Source: Brachionus rotundiformis | Lineage: Eukaryota > Rotifera > Eurotatoria > Ploima > Brachionidae | DNA length: 64,000 nt | Assembly (NCBI GenBank): GCA_016802295.1 | Contig: JAESIW010000020.1 | Location: forward strand, 2,432,120 to 2,496,119 | Direction of reading: 5' to 3' | In this document: one piece after another, positions 37,384 to 48,401 of the stretch | Layout of the letters: every line of letters starts with the position of its first letter | Position numbering within the stretch: position 1 is the first letter of the stretch | Notes under the pieces: generated by a model | What the model was told of the DNA's origin: nothing | Database searches by the model: none | The model's input: the letters and a program-made list of their open reading frames with translations, nothing else | Translations under genes and position numbers: made by a program

Positions 37384-38648
37384 TATGACGAAAAATTTTG
37401 TGCTCTTTCAAAATATATACTTTTTCTTTCTTATCTTATCTCTTTCATGATAAGTTCTGTAGTCTTTTAACACCTAGAGCTGGAAAATTTTTTCTGAACC
37501 CCCTCTAAAATTTTGGCTTTCCTAGATCTTCCTGTGCGTAGAATCCTAATTTGAAGTCAAATTCGAATCCTGAGATAGATTTTCATTTCCAGAACCTTAT
37601 CAGTGGATGCTATTAATTCGCAAACTATAAATAAATTCAGAGTGGTCATTTACAATGAAGTCTTTGGAATGGTGAAAAGCAAAGTCTGCCAAAGTCTTAC
37701 AATTAATATGGCTAAACGCTTTTGAGCGTTATTGTAGATTGAGAAATCTATACTGCAGATATTAATAATACTACAACTACTTCTTCTTTGTTTTCAAAAC
37801 TCTATTTTAATTAACATAATATTTTATTAGCTTTCATGATTTAATAAAATTAATCAAAGAGACTTCAAATAGTTCACTCTTTTAGAGATCAAAATTGAAT
37901 ATTTAAAATATTAATCGTTATTTCTTTGAAATTTGATCTAAATTTTTCCTTGCCTAAAATTAGGATATTCCATAAAACTTAATTTTAATTCGGCATTTGT
38001 TTTCGTGATAAACTCTTAAAATTATAGATATTTGACCATTTAATAATTTAATAACAATTTATATAATTCAAAATGTTTTTAAAACATAAAACAGCACAGA
38101 TAATTATAAAATTACTTTTATTGGTAGTAATATTTAACAATTAGTGAACTTAAAATATATGTGGTTGATAGAAAGGATTAATAATTTTTTTTTGAATAAA
38201 TAGACAGTCAATTTTTCAATTTGTCTTACATCTATATTTTTTAATCAAAAGATTTGTCAATTTAAGGCTTAAATTCAATTAAAATTAATTCAAAAAAAAA
38301 TTTTCATTACATTTTTTTATTTTTTGTATTTTTTATTTAAAAGTGGCAGTACATCTTTGAATAAAGAACGTTATATTTCAGTATTTTTCAGAAAATTTTA
38401 TTAAGACAAGATAAATACTTAAAGTTTATGTTGTTTGTTATATATTGTGATTTTTGTGAAAAACTTGTCCAATTTGGTATTAAAAATGAAATGGAAGTCA
38501 TTTTATTCCGAAACACTTTTTAATATACACTATCCAATTTCTTAATTGATAAATATAGATATTTATCTAAAAATTGCTTTAATCAAAATTAATTTTTTAA
38601 AGAAAAATATCAAAATCAAATAACCATGGCCAAAAATAAATTCTCTTA
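37384..38648. other. Intergenic, no gene seen
   Basis: The first 350 nt are less AT-rich than the surroundings but hold no coherent frame. The rest is AT-rich. Confidence 0.4.
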
Positions 38649-38957
38649 CCGTAATGCCTTGCCCCCTAATGCATTGCACTTTAAACCAGAATTCTGGATT
38701 TTAATGCTGCATTTAATGTCAAAATTTTGGTAAAAATGCCGCATTAAATATGTAAAAAATAATAAAAATTTTTTATTATTAATTTTGATTATTTTTACAT
38801 ATTTTTTCCATACTTAATGCGGCATTTTTACCAAAATTTTGACATTAACTGCAGCATTTTCAGTCGCAGCGTATCTGGAAAAAAAGTGGGTTAAATGCAT
38901 GCATTAAAATCCAGAATTCTGGTTTAAAGTGCCGCATTAGGGGGCAAGGCATTACGG
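38649..38957. mobile_element. Foldback MITE, 309 bp, flanked by TA
   Basis: Terminal inverted repeats start CCGTAATGCCTTGCCCCCTA on the left and end in its reverse complement on the right, with only small differences over about 60 nt. A second inverted block (GTCAAAATTTTGGTAAAAAT and its complement) lies inside. The right arm has roughly 45 nt not present in the left arm. The element is bordered by TA on both sides (38647-38648, 38958-38959), fitting the TA target duplication of Tc1/mariner-type transposases. It has no coding capacity. Confidence 0.8.
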
Positions 38958-39339
38958 TAGTTATTTTTTAGGATCAGATTCAATTTTATCTATATTTTTA
39001 AATACAACATAAAACATTTCAAAACAATTGGCAAAAATGGTGAAAGACATAAACCCATCAAAAACTGCTCATATTCCTTAATTTTCCATTTTCTCATGAC
39101 CAAAAACGAACTTGGAAGTGGCTTATGCACCAAGGCTTCAATTTGCCCCATAAAACTTTTTAATTTATTCATTACATTATCCATTTAAATAATACAATAA
39201 ACCAATAGATTTATTTTTGTTTATTAAATTATAATTTGCCAATAAAAAAATTCTAATATACAAAATATCAAAAATTACAAAGGATAATTAACCCAATAAA
39301 AAAAAACACCCTCCCGATCTTCTAATTAGTCCATATAGG

Positions 39340-41021
39340 CTAGTAAAACAACTGTTGGGAAACAGGTGCAGTATTGTTTTGAATTTGATTTGGTACTGAG
39401 TCTGAATAAGTAGCTTGATTGGCAAAATACGTATACGAGTTAGGATACTCTTGTGCCGATGGATACGAAAATGAATTAGTATTAACCTATATAGGTAAAA
39501 ATTTAATTTAATTTTCTATAAATTAATAATTAATAGGCGAAAAGACATACCTCTTTTTTGCTCGAATATTGGTTCGAATTTAACATTTGACTTTGACCAT
39601 AATAATTTTGATATTGATTTAAATGATATTGATAATTATATGATTGATTATAAATGTCATAATTTGGCGATGTTGTACTTGACGTATTTGTAAATACCGT
39701 ATCTAATTGATTGCTATTGTTACCATAGGCAAAAAAATCTCTTTGACCATCCTTTTGATTGACGTCCGTATTTACTGCGCCGTCCGACAAGACCTCATTT
39801 TTGTCTTCATTGGGCCCAGAATTGTTCAAAAAATTGTAATTTTTTTTACCTGTATCGGTGATTGGACTTGATGTAATTTGGTTAAAGTCATAGTATTGAG
39901 CCTTGTAGTTGTAATTGGGAATTAAAGCCTGAGTAGTTAGTGGAGATTGGTTAAAATTTTGGTAATTTTGATAATTGAATTGAGGAGAAGACTGGAATGG
40001 CGATGTGTAGTTCGATGGATGGTAATTTGGATAGCTTTCGGTGATTTTATTGAATGAGTTTTCGTTTGAAATGGAAGATGTGGAGGAGTTGGATGTGGAT
40101 GATGACAAAGTGTTTGTCACGGTGGGAATATTTTGTAGCGAGTTGTTGGTCTCTTGCATGGCAGACTTTCTCCATTTTGCGCGACGATTGCTGAACCATA
40201 TTTGAATTTTGTTGTCATTGAGGCCGGTATTCTGGCAAATTTCTTCTCGGAGGGAAGCGTCCGGATAGTGGGTCTGAGCAAAAATGGACTCCAATATTTC
40301 AATTTGTCTGCTACTAAAGCTAGTTCTTAATCTTCTATTTTGGGTCAAGCTGATAACACTGGCTAGATTTTTGTTCATTAGGATTTTTTCCTCCATTGTC
40401 TGCGAGTCATCGTCGTTCTCTGAAAGGGAGTTGTCGGCCGATTCCAGACTTGAATTTTCATTTTTTTTATTTCTCAAAAATCTGGCAATGGCGCTGACAC
40501 TTGGAACCGAGTTTTGGTCACACACATTTTCATCTATGAGCCTACGTCTGATTTCATAGCATAAAATAGATGGACATTCTTTTCTATATTGGACAATTTT
40601 GGACTCTACCAAAGGAGTGGTGATCCTAGGCTTGCTGCCGCCGATCGAGCCCGGTTTGATGGAGCCAGTCTCGGCGTAGCGCTGCAGTATTTTGCTCACA
40701 CATCCATGGCTAACGCGGAGTTGTCTGGATATGACACATGGTCTAGTTCCTTGGGCAGCAAGTTCTATTATACGCATTCGTATATGTGCTGGTAGTGGTC
40801 TACCATTTATGAACACACCGCCGAGTTGGTTGATCCTGCCTTGACCTAAAAGTAAAGCAAAAATTTAGATAAAGAAAGCAAAAGCTGAAAAGTATATTTG
40901 GTCATGTGGTACCTTTGTCTATAGCATCTCGTTCAATGTCGTTATAGTCGTCAGAATAAGATGATGACGATGAGTTAAAGGAAGGGGACGATTGCGGAGT
41001 AGGAATAGAAGTTGACAACAT
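39340..41021 (-). CDS. Pax3/7-like transcription factor (paired domain plus homeodomain)
   Basis: Exons 41021-40913, 40845-39551 and 39486-39340 on the minus strand (516 aa). The paired domain spans about residues 38-164, starting GQGRINQLGGVFINGRPLP and including RPCVISRQLRVSHGCVSKIL, a run with the Val found in Pax3/7 rather than Pax2/5/8 or Pax6. The homeodomain spans about 205-264 (RRLRTSFSSRQIEILESIF; IQIWFSNRRAKWRK) and carries Ser at position 50, the paired-class hallmark. I see no octapeptide. The C-terminus is Tyr/Asn/Gln/Ser-rich, as in activation domains. Such factors pattern ectoderm, neural tissue and muscle. GC content is higher over the two DNA-binding domains. A possible alternative first exon lies upstream. 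Confidence 0.93.
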
Positions 41022-41726
41022 TGTTTTTTTATTTTATCTAATTTGATTCTACCAAAAAAAGAGACCAAGTTTAAATAGACGACTATTTAGGCTGATTAGC
41101 GGAAAGAATAAACAAACTCAGCACACGTTTAAACAGTTAGATTCACCTGTAAGTTCTAACTGTTGAATTAAGAGTAAGAACAAAAAAAATAGGTGAAATA
41201 GAAAGGTCTGACTGACTGGCTGACTGTCTTTTATTAATCAATCAAGTTAGTTATAGATAGTAAAATGCAAATTAATTAAAGATGATCAAAGTGGTAGCGC
41301 AATTTGAAACGGGAGGTGTTTAATTTGATTGCATAAGAAATTAATTAGATAAGTCATGCCATTAGTGTTTTATGTAGCGCTTTGTTCGGCTACCGATATA
41401 AATTTTTGGAAAAAAATTGGAAAAAAAATTTTCTGCTACTCGTTTGGCAAGCAATCGGGATTTTATATGTTTCAAAAAAATGAATAATTTAGGACTTGAG
41501 GCTGATTTTGTTTTATGGCATTGAAATTTGAGATAAATGTTAAAATTAGCACCTTAATTTCATCATCATCATCATCTTAATTTTAAAGTTAATTTTCTTA
41601 GAGATGCTTTAAGAAAATTTGATTGGATTATGGAACAAAATCTTTATATTTTTATAGAGTTATTGAATTTCTAGTTTATTAGTTTATTGTCCTGACAAAA
41701 TTGGAGATAATTAAAATTTAATTTAC

Positions 41727-41947
41727 CTTCGAATGTTACAAATGAATACATTAACGGGTTGAACGAAGAAGAATCTGAGTTGGATGAAGTGGCTACATTT
41801 TCGTTTAGTTTGTCGAAGAGCTCGCCTCCAGGCTCGCCAGACGTGTTGTCTAATTTTTTGGTCTGTTTGAGTGAGTGCTTGGCCTTGGAACCGGAGGAGC
41901 CGCTATCTAAAGATTGCCTCTTGTATATGGGACTTTCTTGCTCCATT
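41727..41947 (-). CDS. Possible alternative 5' exon of the Pax gene
   Basis: A minus-strand exon with good codon composition, preceded by a splice acceptor (CATTTTTAG then aATGGAGC, ATG at 41946) and followed by a GTAAAT donor after 41727. It encodes MEQESPIYKRQSLDSGSSGS...FVTFEG. Its donor is phase 1, the same as the first Pax exon (40913), so it can splice to the paired-domain exon at 40845 and give an alternative Pax N-terminus. The acceptor before it implies a non-coding upstream exon. It could also belong to a separate small gene. Confidence 0.45.
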
Positions 41948-43138
41948 CTAAAAATGTCAAGATTAGTGACCATTTAGGACTAGGTTAAAATCGAATAATT
42001 TTTTTTTATTTAACTTTTTGAGCATGTTGGCTACGGCTTTGAAAAAAAAAGTTTAGCCAGAATGTATTTTTTAATTAATTTTTAACCTAATCTGTCCAAA
42101 AGAAAGATAAGCTTAGCAAATTAAAGAAAATGACAAAATTTATAAGAAATTAATCAAATATAATTTTTGCACTCTAATTGGCTATTTTGGCCAATTTTAA
42201 CTTTCGAAAGGGTCATTATTGATTGTAGAAAATTTTGATTTGTTTACAACTAAAATTTGCTCAACTCAGATAGATATCTCTATTATTTTTGGCAAACGAA
42301 ACGCATCAGTTAGTAAATGATTTTTTTTTCAGAAAATATCTTAATTCTAAATGATATATAGATTGCGAGGTATTGTGAATGGATGGGAGGACTAGAGAAT
42401 TTGACGAGAATCATCACTTTAAACTAATACAATAAGAAATACCATTTATATCCCATTCAAGCATGAAACTTATAATTAAAATATTAAATATTGAAAACAA
42501 TTAAATTTGCAATCCAGTCCTTAGCATAGACAAGCTGAGATATTTAGTTATCATGAGTTGAAACAATAAAAAGTGATTTATTACTTAAAATATTTAAAAT
42601 ATATTAAAACAATGGTGGAAAAATTCTCCTTGTTAAAGTCAAATTTAAATTGATTTTTAAATCAATAAATAAAATTGAATATTCTCCCAGCTTGGTATTT
42701 AATTCGATTGAATTTTTTTTGCCAAAATTTAAATATATTTTGAAACCATTTTCATATAATTATCAGATATTTAGATAAATGGATTTTATTTTATCACGTT
42801 ATTTAATTTTTAAATGTAAGACTGAAACTGATTTAATTTTCCAGTTTATTTATAAAATTGACAAAAAACTTCAATATTTGTTGATTATAGAAAATTTACA
42901 AATTCATTTAAAATTAATTTGAAATTATTTTATTCAAGTAGAGAATATTGAAAATTGTGACCAATTTGGTTCAGTGTCTTTGACCACATTTGGTTAGGTT
43001 ACCAAACATCAACCGCTTTAAAACTGTTTTGTAATCTCACTTCACTTTACTTAGCTATTGACAATTAAACATCCCAAAAGTTCGGCTATCAAATTTTTAA
43101 GTTTTATTAATTAATTCAGTCTAATTATATACCTTATT
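41948..43138. other. Intergenic, no gene seen
   Basis: AT-rich 1.2 kb upstream of the possible alternative Pax exon; possible regulatory DNA of the Pax gene, with no specific element recognised. Confidence 0.4.
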
Positions 43139-43570
43139 TTAGTAGTAGCTATGAGGCTGCAGTATAGAAATGTATACTAATGCCTTCCGGCATTTAGCTT
43201 TATAAGAGCTGTGGCAGTCTCCTTTCTTTCTTTGCTCTATATCAAACTTCTCTGTCGATACCCGTTTTAAAGCCATTAACTGTCTCTGAGTTAACAACAC
43301 TTTTCGATAAAGCATTCCACTTTGAAACCACTCTGTTGGTAAGAAAGTTATATATTGATGAAGCTCGATTGCAAATTTTTTCTCGAGTTTAATGTTATCT
43401 TTTTTCTTAAAGTCCAAATTCAAACTTGAAGCCAGGTTCAGACCTTTCATTAGGTTGATCTTCTCATGACGTTTGACTATTTTGAACATTTGAATAAGAT
43501 CCCCTCTGGTTCTACGATCTTCTAAGTTCATTAAGTCCAAAGCCTTTAGCCTTTCTTAGTATGGCTTCTC
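43139..43570 (-). mobile_element. LINE reverse transcriptase C-terminal fragment
   Basis: The minus strand encodes ERLKALDLMNLEDRRTRGDL followed by IQMFKIVKRHEKINL, the typical segment after the reverse transcriptase core of jockey/CR1-like elements (L-x-x-R-R-x-R-G-D-L-I-x2-[FY]-K-I). It ends ILQPHSYY-stop after the R-x2-L-x3 tail region. A stop just upstream (YxERLKAL) and 5' truncation show a dead copy. Confidence 0.75.
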
Positions 43571-43684
43571 CTTCAAACATATAATAACCACATATAGATA
43601 CTACTACATATTTAACAAAAATCTCAATATGAATTTGTTTGAAGTCATTTTATTTAAAAAATGTAATATATCATGATTTTGAAC

Positions 43685-44000
43685 AAATTTGTGTTACCGC
43701 CTCTGGCGTATAATTGGTATCGACGAGCAAACTCCAGGCTCTTACAAACTTCTCCCTATTCCTGAGCTCATTGATCAAGCCTGCGAACGAACACTCGCTG
43801 CGAAAGAATTCTTGCCGACCCAAACCATCCAATCACGTCCTCTCAACTCAACCCCCCGTTCAAATACCCACTTTTCTAAACAAGAAAAGCAAACAAGGCA
43901 GCTTACCATAATAGTTTTTTACAGAAATTCCTCAGAAAACTTCGCAATAGTGCCAACAATTTGTCCTCGCGAGCAAACATCTATATTAACTAGCCTTTAA
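43685..44000 (+). other. GC-richer block with an open frame, origin unknown
   Basis: About 315 nt of clearly higher GC than its flanks. It is open in two plus frames; one reads YRLWRIIGIDEQTPGSYKLL then PIPELIDQACERTLAAKEF. There is no start context, no splice logic and no family I recognise. Position next to a LINE fragment suggests transposon debris. Confidence 0.3.
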
Positions 44001-44224
44001 ACTTATAATAGTTATTGTGCAATTAGATTTATTTTTCAAATCAATAATTTTTTCTTTTTTTTCAATAAAACGTTTAAACTTTAATTTATAATTATATATT
44101 AAACTAATTAAATTTTAGTGCTAAGTCAAAAGAGTAATAACTGACCCTTTTTAATTAATTAATCAATATCAGTCAATATTTTTATTTTTTTTAATGTATT
44201 TTACTCAATTTGTTAATTACTTTT

Positions 44225-44332
44225 TTGTTATTTATTTTTTTCAGTCGCTAGGCTAAAAAAAAAGGACTTAGTTCCATTCTGTGTGACCTGAGCTTTACCT
44301 CAAATTATTTATTTATTATTATTATTATTATA
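44225..44332 (+). mobile_element. Possible LINE 3' end with (ATT)n tail
   Basis: A short GC-richer stretch (GTCGCTAGGC...GAGCTTTACC) followed by an ATT microsatellite at about 44310-44331, the layout of other LINE 3' ends in this window, though with no clear sequence match to them. Confidence 0.35.
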
Positions 44333-45075
44333 ACTAATTTAATTTATTTTAGTAAATTTTTAGTTTTTATTCAAGTAACAATTGATAATTATGATTAAAA
44401 ATCTTTTCAATAATTATTCTTATTTTAAATTTCCCATTTTATTAAAAAAAAAATGACGCTGCTTTTTTCAAGATAGTACAGTAAATGGACAAATTGATCA
44501 AAAAAATAAATGAAAAATCTCATTTACTAAAAACATAAATTTAAAACATTAAACTTTAAGAAAAAAAAACAAATTGTAGATATAATGTAAACTCTAATTT
44601 TAATTTATATTATCTAAAACTATATAATAACTAAAAAATATAAATAGTCAATACTTTAATTTATGACTTTATTGCATCTATTTTTTAAGTTTTCAATCTT
44701 TAGATTATTTAAGTTCTTTTAATTTTCAATTTATTTATTATTTTAAACTATCTAATTTTCTACAAGCTTTCAGATTATTAAAAAAATTCTAAAAAAAAGC
44801 TAAAATCTGAATGTCTTTAAATTAATTTAAAACAATAAATTTATGCGATTCAAATGTATTTTTCACATTCTAATAAATATAAATTTGTGTATGACAAAAG
44901 ATATGCCAAAAGCTATTTTTATTTAATGTTTTAATTTAAATTTAGAAAAAAAATCTCAAGAATCATAATTGAATATAATGAAAATTATAGATAATTTATT
45001 TTGATAAAATTGATTGGCAAGAAAATTTTAAGAAATGTAATTAGATGGCAAACAAAATAATTGAAGTAAAAATAT
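44333..45075. other. Intergenic, no gene seen
   Basis: Very AT-rich spacer downstream of the EGF-gene cluster. Nothing recognised. Confidence 0.5.
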
Positions 45076-45854
45076 CTACCAACAATCAACATAAGACCAT
45101 GCTGGATAAAAAGTCGTCCCCCACACATGAAAACAGCTTGGGCTTGAATTTATTTTCACTGTCATTACTCGAGTACCTGCTATTGCATGTACTGTCAAAT
45201 ACAATGATGATAAGTCAACATCAAACGATACTTTAAAGACATGTTCTTGTCCAATTGGTATAGACTTGGTGACACGATTTAGAATTCCATTCGATAATTG
45301 TTTAAAAATCAAAGTCATTTTGGCCAAAAAAAAACCTTTGTTTTTTACTTTTATTATTAAATCTTTTATATCTAATCATAGGAGAATAATCAAAAATATA
45401 AAAAATCCAAACTTAAAAAATTTACTTGTGACATTTTTGCAATTTATACCATTAATATTTTCTGGACATATGCATTTCCAAGTAGTTTTATTTCCAAGGC
45501 AAATTCCACTATTCCAACAAGGTGAACTTAAACACAAACTATCTCCAAACTCGAGCAATTTCTCGCAATATTTACCTCCTGTTCCCTTTTAACAAAAAAA
45601 ATTTATAAAATAAAATCTGCTAAAAAATTATTAAGTACTGTTTTGCAATGACAAACAAATGAGCCATTTAGCAAATTTTCACATTCTGCTGGATACCTGC
45701 ATGGATAATTAGCACACGTATTAGACAAATCTTGATGTTGAAAGATAAAATGATTATGAATTTCTTAGAATAAGATAACAAAACCTTGAAATCTTGTATA
45801 TTTTATAAAGGTAAACCAAATCAGAATAAAACAAAATTTTTTAAAAAAATCCAT
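45076..45854 (-). CDS. Secreted two-EGF protein with C-terminal beta-sandwich-like domain (cluster gene 1)
   Basis: Exons 45854-45785, 45730-45639, 45585-45426 and 45371-45076 on the minus strand (205 aa). A signal peptide (MDFFKKFCFILIWFTFIKY) is followed by two EGF-like modules (CANYPCRYPAEC...; CLSSPCWNSGIC...) and the C-terminal domain shared with the two neighbours: NKGFFLAKMTLIFKQ, GQEHVFKVSFDVD, a Val-rich middle and CFHVWGTTFYPAWSYVDCW at the end. It lacks the exon region that encodes EGF modules 3 and 4 in its paralogues. The intron before the C-terminal domain is phase 1 in this gene and in cluster gene 3. It is extracellular; the partner is unknown. Confidence 0.75.
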
Positions 45855-46019
45855 TTATTTTCAAAAAATAGAATAAAAAATAATTTAATTTAAATTTTTA
45901 GATAAGTTCTAATTATTAATTTAAATAAGAAGATTAAAAAATAAATTTAAATTTTGCGCAAATTTTAATGCGATTAAGGTGAATTTTAAAAATTCATTAT
46001 TTGAAATTATTTTGGAGAT

Positions 46020-47003
46020 TTAGCATTTAACTTTAGACCATCTCGGTGAAAATACGGTGCCCCACAAGTCTACACACTCTGGACTTCCATTCATTCGAAC
46101 CTTAATTTGTTGAGAATATAAAGCAATATTTATATAAAGTGTCACTCCATATTCCCCATTATAGTTAACTGAATTTGGAATCCTAAAAACTTTTGACTGT
46201 CCAAGCAAAAGTTGTGCAGTTTGTGAGACTTTCTGTTTTTCAGTGTCAATTGGTATTTCATAGTTTAAAGTTAGCCGGGTTACGTACCACCCTTTGCTCA
46301 AAACTCGTAATATTCTATCAGTACTTTGAGGGTTGTATGTTTCACATTGAAGTCCTGTATAATTTTGGGGACATCTGCACAAATTCTCAATGCATGTACC
46401 TCCATTAAAACACGGGTCTGGTTTGTCGCAAAGTCCAATTGCTGTATCACAGTATTGACCAGTCCAATCAGACGTACAAATACAAAATGGAGTTAATTGT
46501 CCATTTTGATTTATTATTTGGCAAATAGCTCCATTCTTGCATGGATTATTCTCAGTACATGGTGATGATTGAATTGTGCGACAATCTTTTCCCAAAAATC
46601 CCTGCAGACAATTACATTTATAATCATTTTCTACTTCCTCACATGTTCCTCCATTCCAGCAAGGATTACTCAAACATAAACTTTCTCCTGATAAAAGTGG
46701 ACGATCACATTTTTGTCCTTTAATACCCTATAAAAAAGAATATAAATATGGATAACAACTTTTATTTCGAGAATTGTTACTGCTCGGCAATGGCAAACAT
46801 AATCTGGGCCATAATTTTCGCATTCTGACGGCGGTCTACATGGGGAAGAAGCACATGGGGCTAGTAGAAATAAATTATTTAGAATTAAATACACTGGTTC
46901 CTATGAACAAGATTGAGTGGAACCATTAGTTAATCAATTTACTTTGAGCATTTAGAATAGGTATAAATGCAATTAATAAACTAAAAAATACAAAGTTTTT
47001 CAT
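46020..47003 (-). CDS. Secreted four-EGF protein with C-terminal beta-sandwich-like domain (cluster gene 2)
   Basis: Exons 47003-46943, 46860-46781 and 46727-46020 on the minus strand (282 aa). Signal peptide MKNFVFFSLLIAFIPILNAQ; four EGF-like modules (CASSPCRPPSEC; CLSNPCWNGGTC; CTENNPCKNGAIC; CDKPDPCFNGGTC); then SKGWYVTRLTLNYEI, GQSKVFRIPNSVNYNGEYGV, QQIKVRMNGSPEC and VDLWGTVFSPRWSKVKC. The introns found before EGF 3/4 and before the C-terminal domain in gene 3 are absent here, so the last exon is long. The C-terminal domain shows the ordered signposts G-W-Y-V and W-G-T-x2-x-P-x-W, which recall the terminal beta-sandwich of the cholesterol-dependent cytolysin superfamily. No pore-forming part is present. 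Confidence 0.82.
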
Positions 47004-47301
47004 TTTTAATTTCTTGTTGTATTTTGACTAAAATTGTTCAAATTTCTCGTATTTTTATAATTGCTAAACACCTACAATAAAATTTATCATTGTTAATTTT
47101 TATCCCTATTTCCTTAAAACTTTTGACAAATATGAATAAATAATTAAAAAATAAATAATCGGATTAAAATTTTAATTATGGAATAGACAATTATCAGGTT
47201 TAAGGATTTTAGTCGAATTATGTAAAAAAATTTTAAATTTTTTTCAAAAATTTTATTAAAAAAGCTTCAATCTTAATTTTGCATAAAAAAGATAGCATGA
47301 T
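47004..47301. other. Intergenic between cluster genes 2 and 3
   Basis: 298 bp AT-rich spacer that must hold the promoter of gene 2 and the 3' UTR of gene 3. Nothing specific is seen. Confidence 0.4.
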
Positions 47302-48401
47302 TTACCAACATGGCATTCGAGTCCAAAATGGAATTAGTGTTGTTCCATAAACATGAAAGCATTCTGGATCACTTCTGATTCGTGTAGCCACTACTTGTTT
47401 TCCCCAAACTGCATTCACAATTAAAAATACGCCATCTAAACTATCATAATTAACTTTTGAAGGAAGATAAAAAACATGATCTTGATTTAGCGCAATTCGC
47501 TTTTTTTGCTGAACTGGAACTTTATCGACTCCTTCTTGAACCTGATAGTTCAGAGTTAGGTCGGCAACATACCAACCTTTATTTAAGACTTTAACTACTT
47601 TGTTTGGAATTACAGGATCTTAGAAGATAAAAAAGAAAAAGATAAAATTTTAATATATATTTATTTTAATTACTATAAGTTTCACATTGATAACCAATAA
47701 AATTAGCTGGACATCTGCAAGCATTATTTTCGCAAGTCCCTCCGTTGTAACACGGGTTGGGTCTTGAACACAATTCTATTAGAGTGTCACAATATTTTCC
47801 TGTCCAAAATCCCACACAATAACAATATACTAGTAAATAGTAAAAAAAAATCATATTATCTTCATTCAAATAAATAAGTTCGCTTTACTTTCATCATTAA
47901 CTACTTGGCAGACAGCATTGTTCTTGCAGGGATTCTGTTGAAGACATGGAGCAGATTGAATGGTTCGACAGTCTTTTCCAGTTCTACCTGGAGGACAAAC
48001 ACATCTGTAATCATTGCCTAAATCTTGGCAAGTACCACCTCCCCAACATGGTGAACTTGAGCAAACACTGTCACCAGGCTGCATTAATAAATCACATTTT
48101 TCTCCTTTAATTCCCTTGGAAACATATGTTTATTTCTTCTTGGTAAACAAAAAATTAAGATTTTACTGGAGGACAATGACAAAGATAACCAGTGCTTAAT
48201 TGCTCACATTCTCCATATCGACAAGTAAAATTTGTGCAAGCAAGAACATCGCCAACTAAAATTTTTTGCATTAAAAGAAAATTATTTATCATTTTTTAAA
48301 TTCAGACCTTGAGCTGATACTCGATCAATTGAATAAATTGACAGGATAAATATAAAAACTGTTGGAATTAAAATAGTTCTGGAAATTGTTGGATACGACA
48401 T
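47302..48401 (-). CDS. Secreted four-EGF protein with C-terminal beta-sandwich-like domain (cluster gene 3)
   Basis: Exons 48401-48308, 48255-48167, 48114-47889, 47829-47674 and 47618-47302 on the minus strand (293 aa). Signal peptide-like start MSYPTISRTILIPTVFIFIL; four EGF-like modules (CTNFTCRYGEC; CSSSPCWGGGTC; CLQQNPCKNNAVC; CSRPNPCYNGGTC); then the shared domain: LNKGWYVADLTLNYQV, NQDHVFYLPSKVNYDSLDGV, KQVVATRIRSDPEC and FHVYGTTLIPFWTRMPCW. It is the most exon-rich of the three tandem paralogues. EGF modules 2-4 resemble Notch-ligand EGFs in spacing, but there is no DSL domain and no membrane segment, so it is not Delta or Jagged. Confidence 0.82.

Noticed and set aside
45076..48401. 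Notch ligands (Delta/Jagged) for the EGF cluster
   Set aside because: No DSL domain, no transmembrane segment, and the C-terminal half is a different conserved domain.
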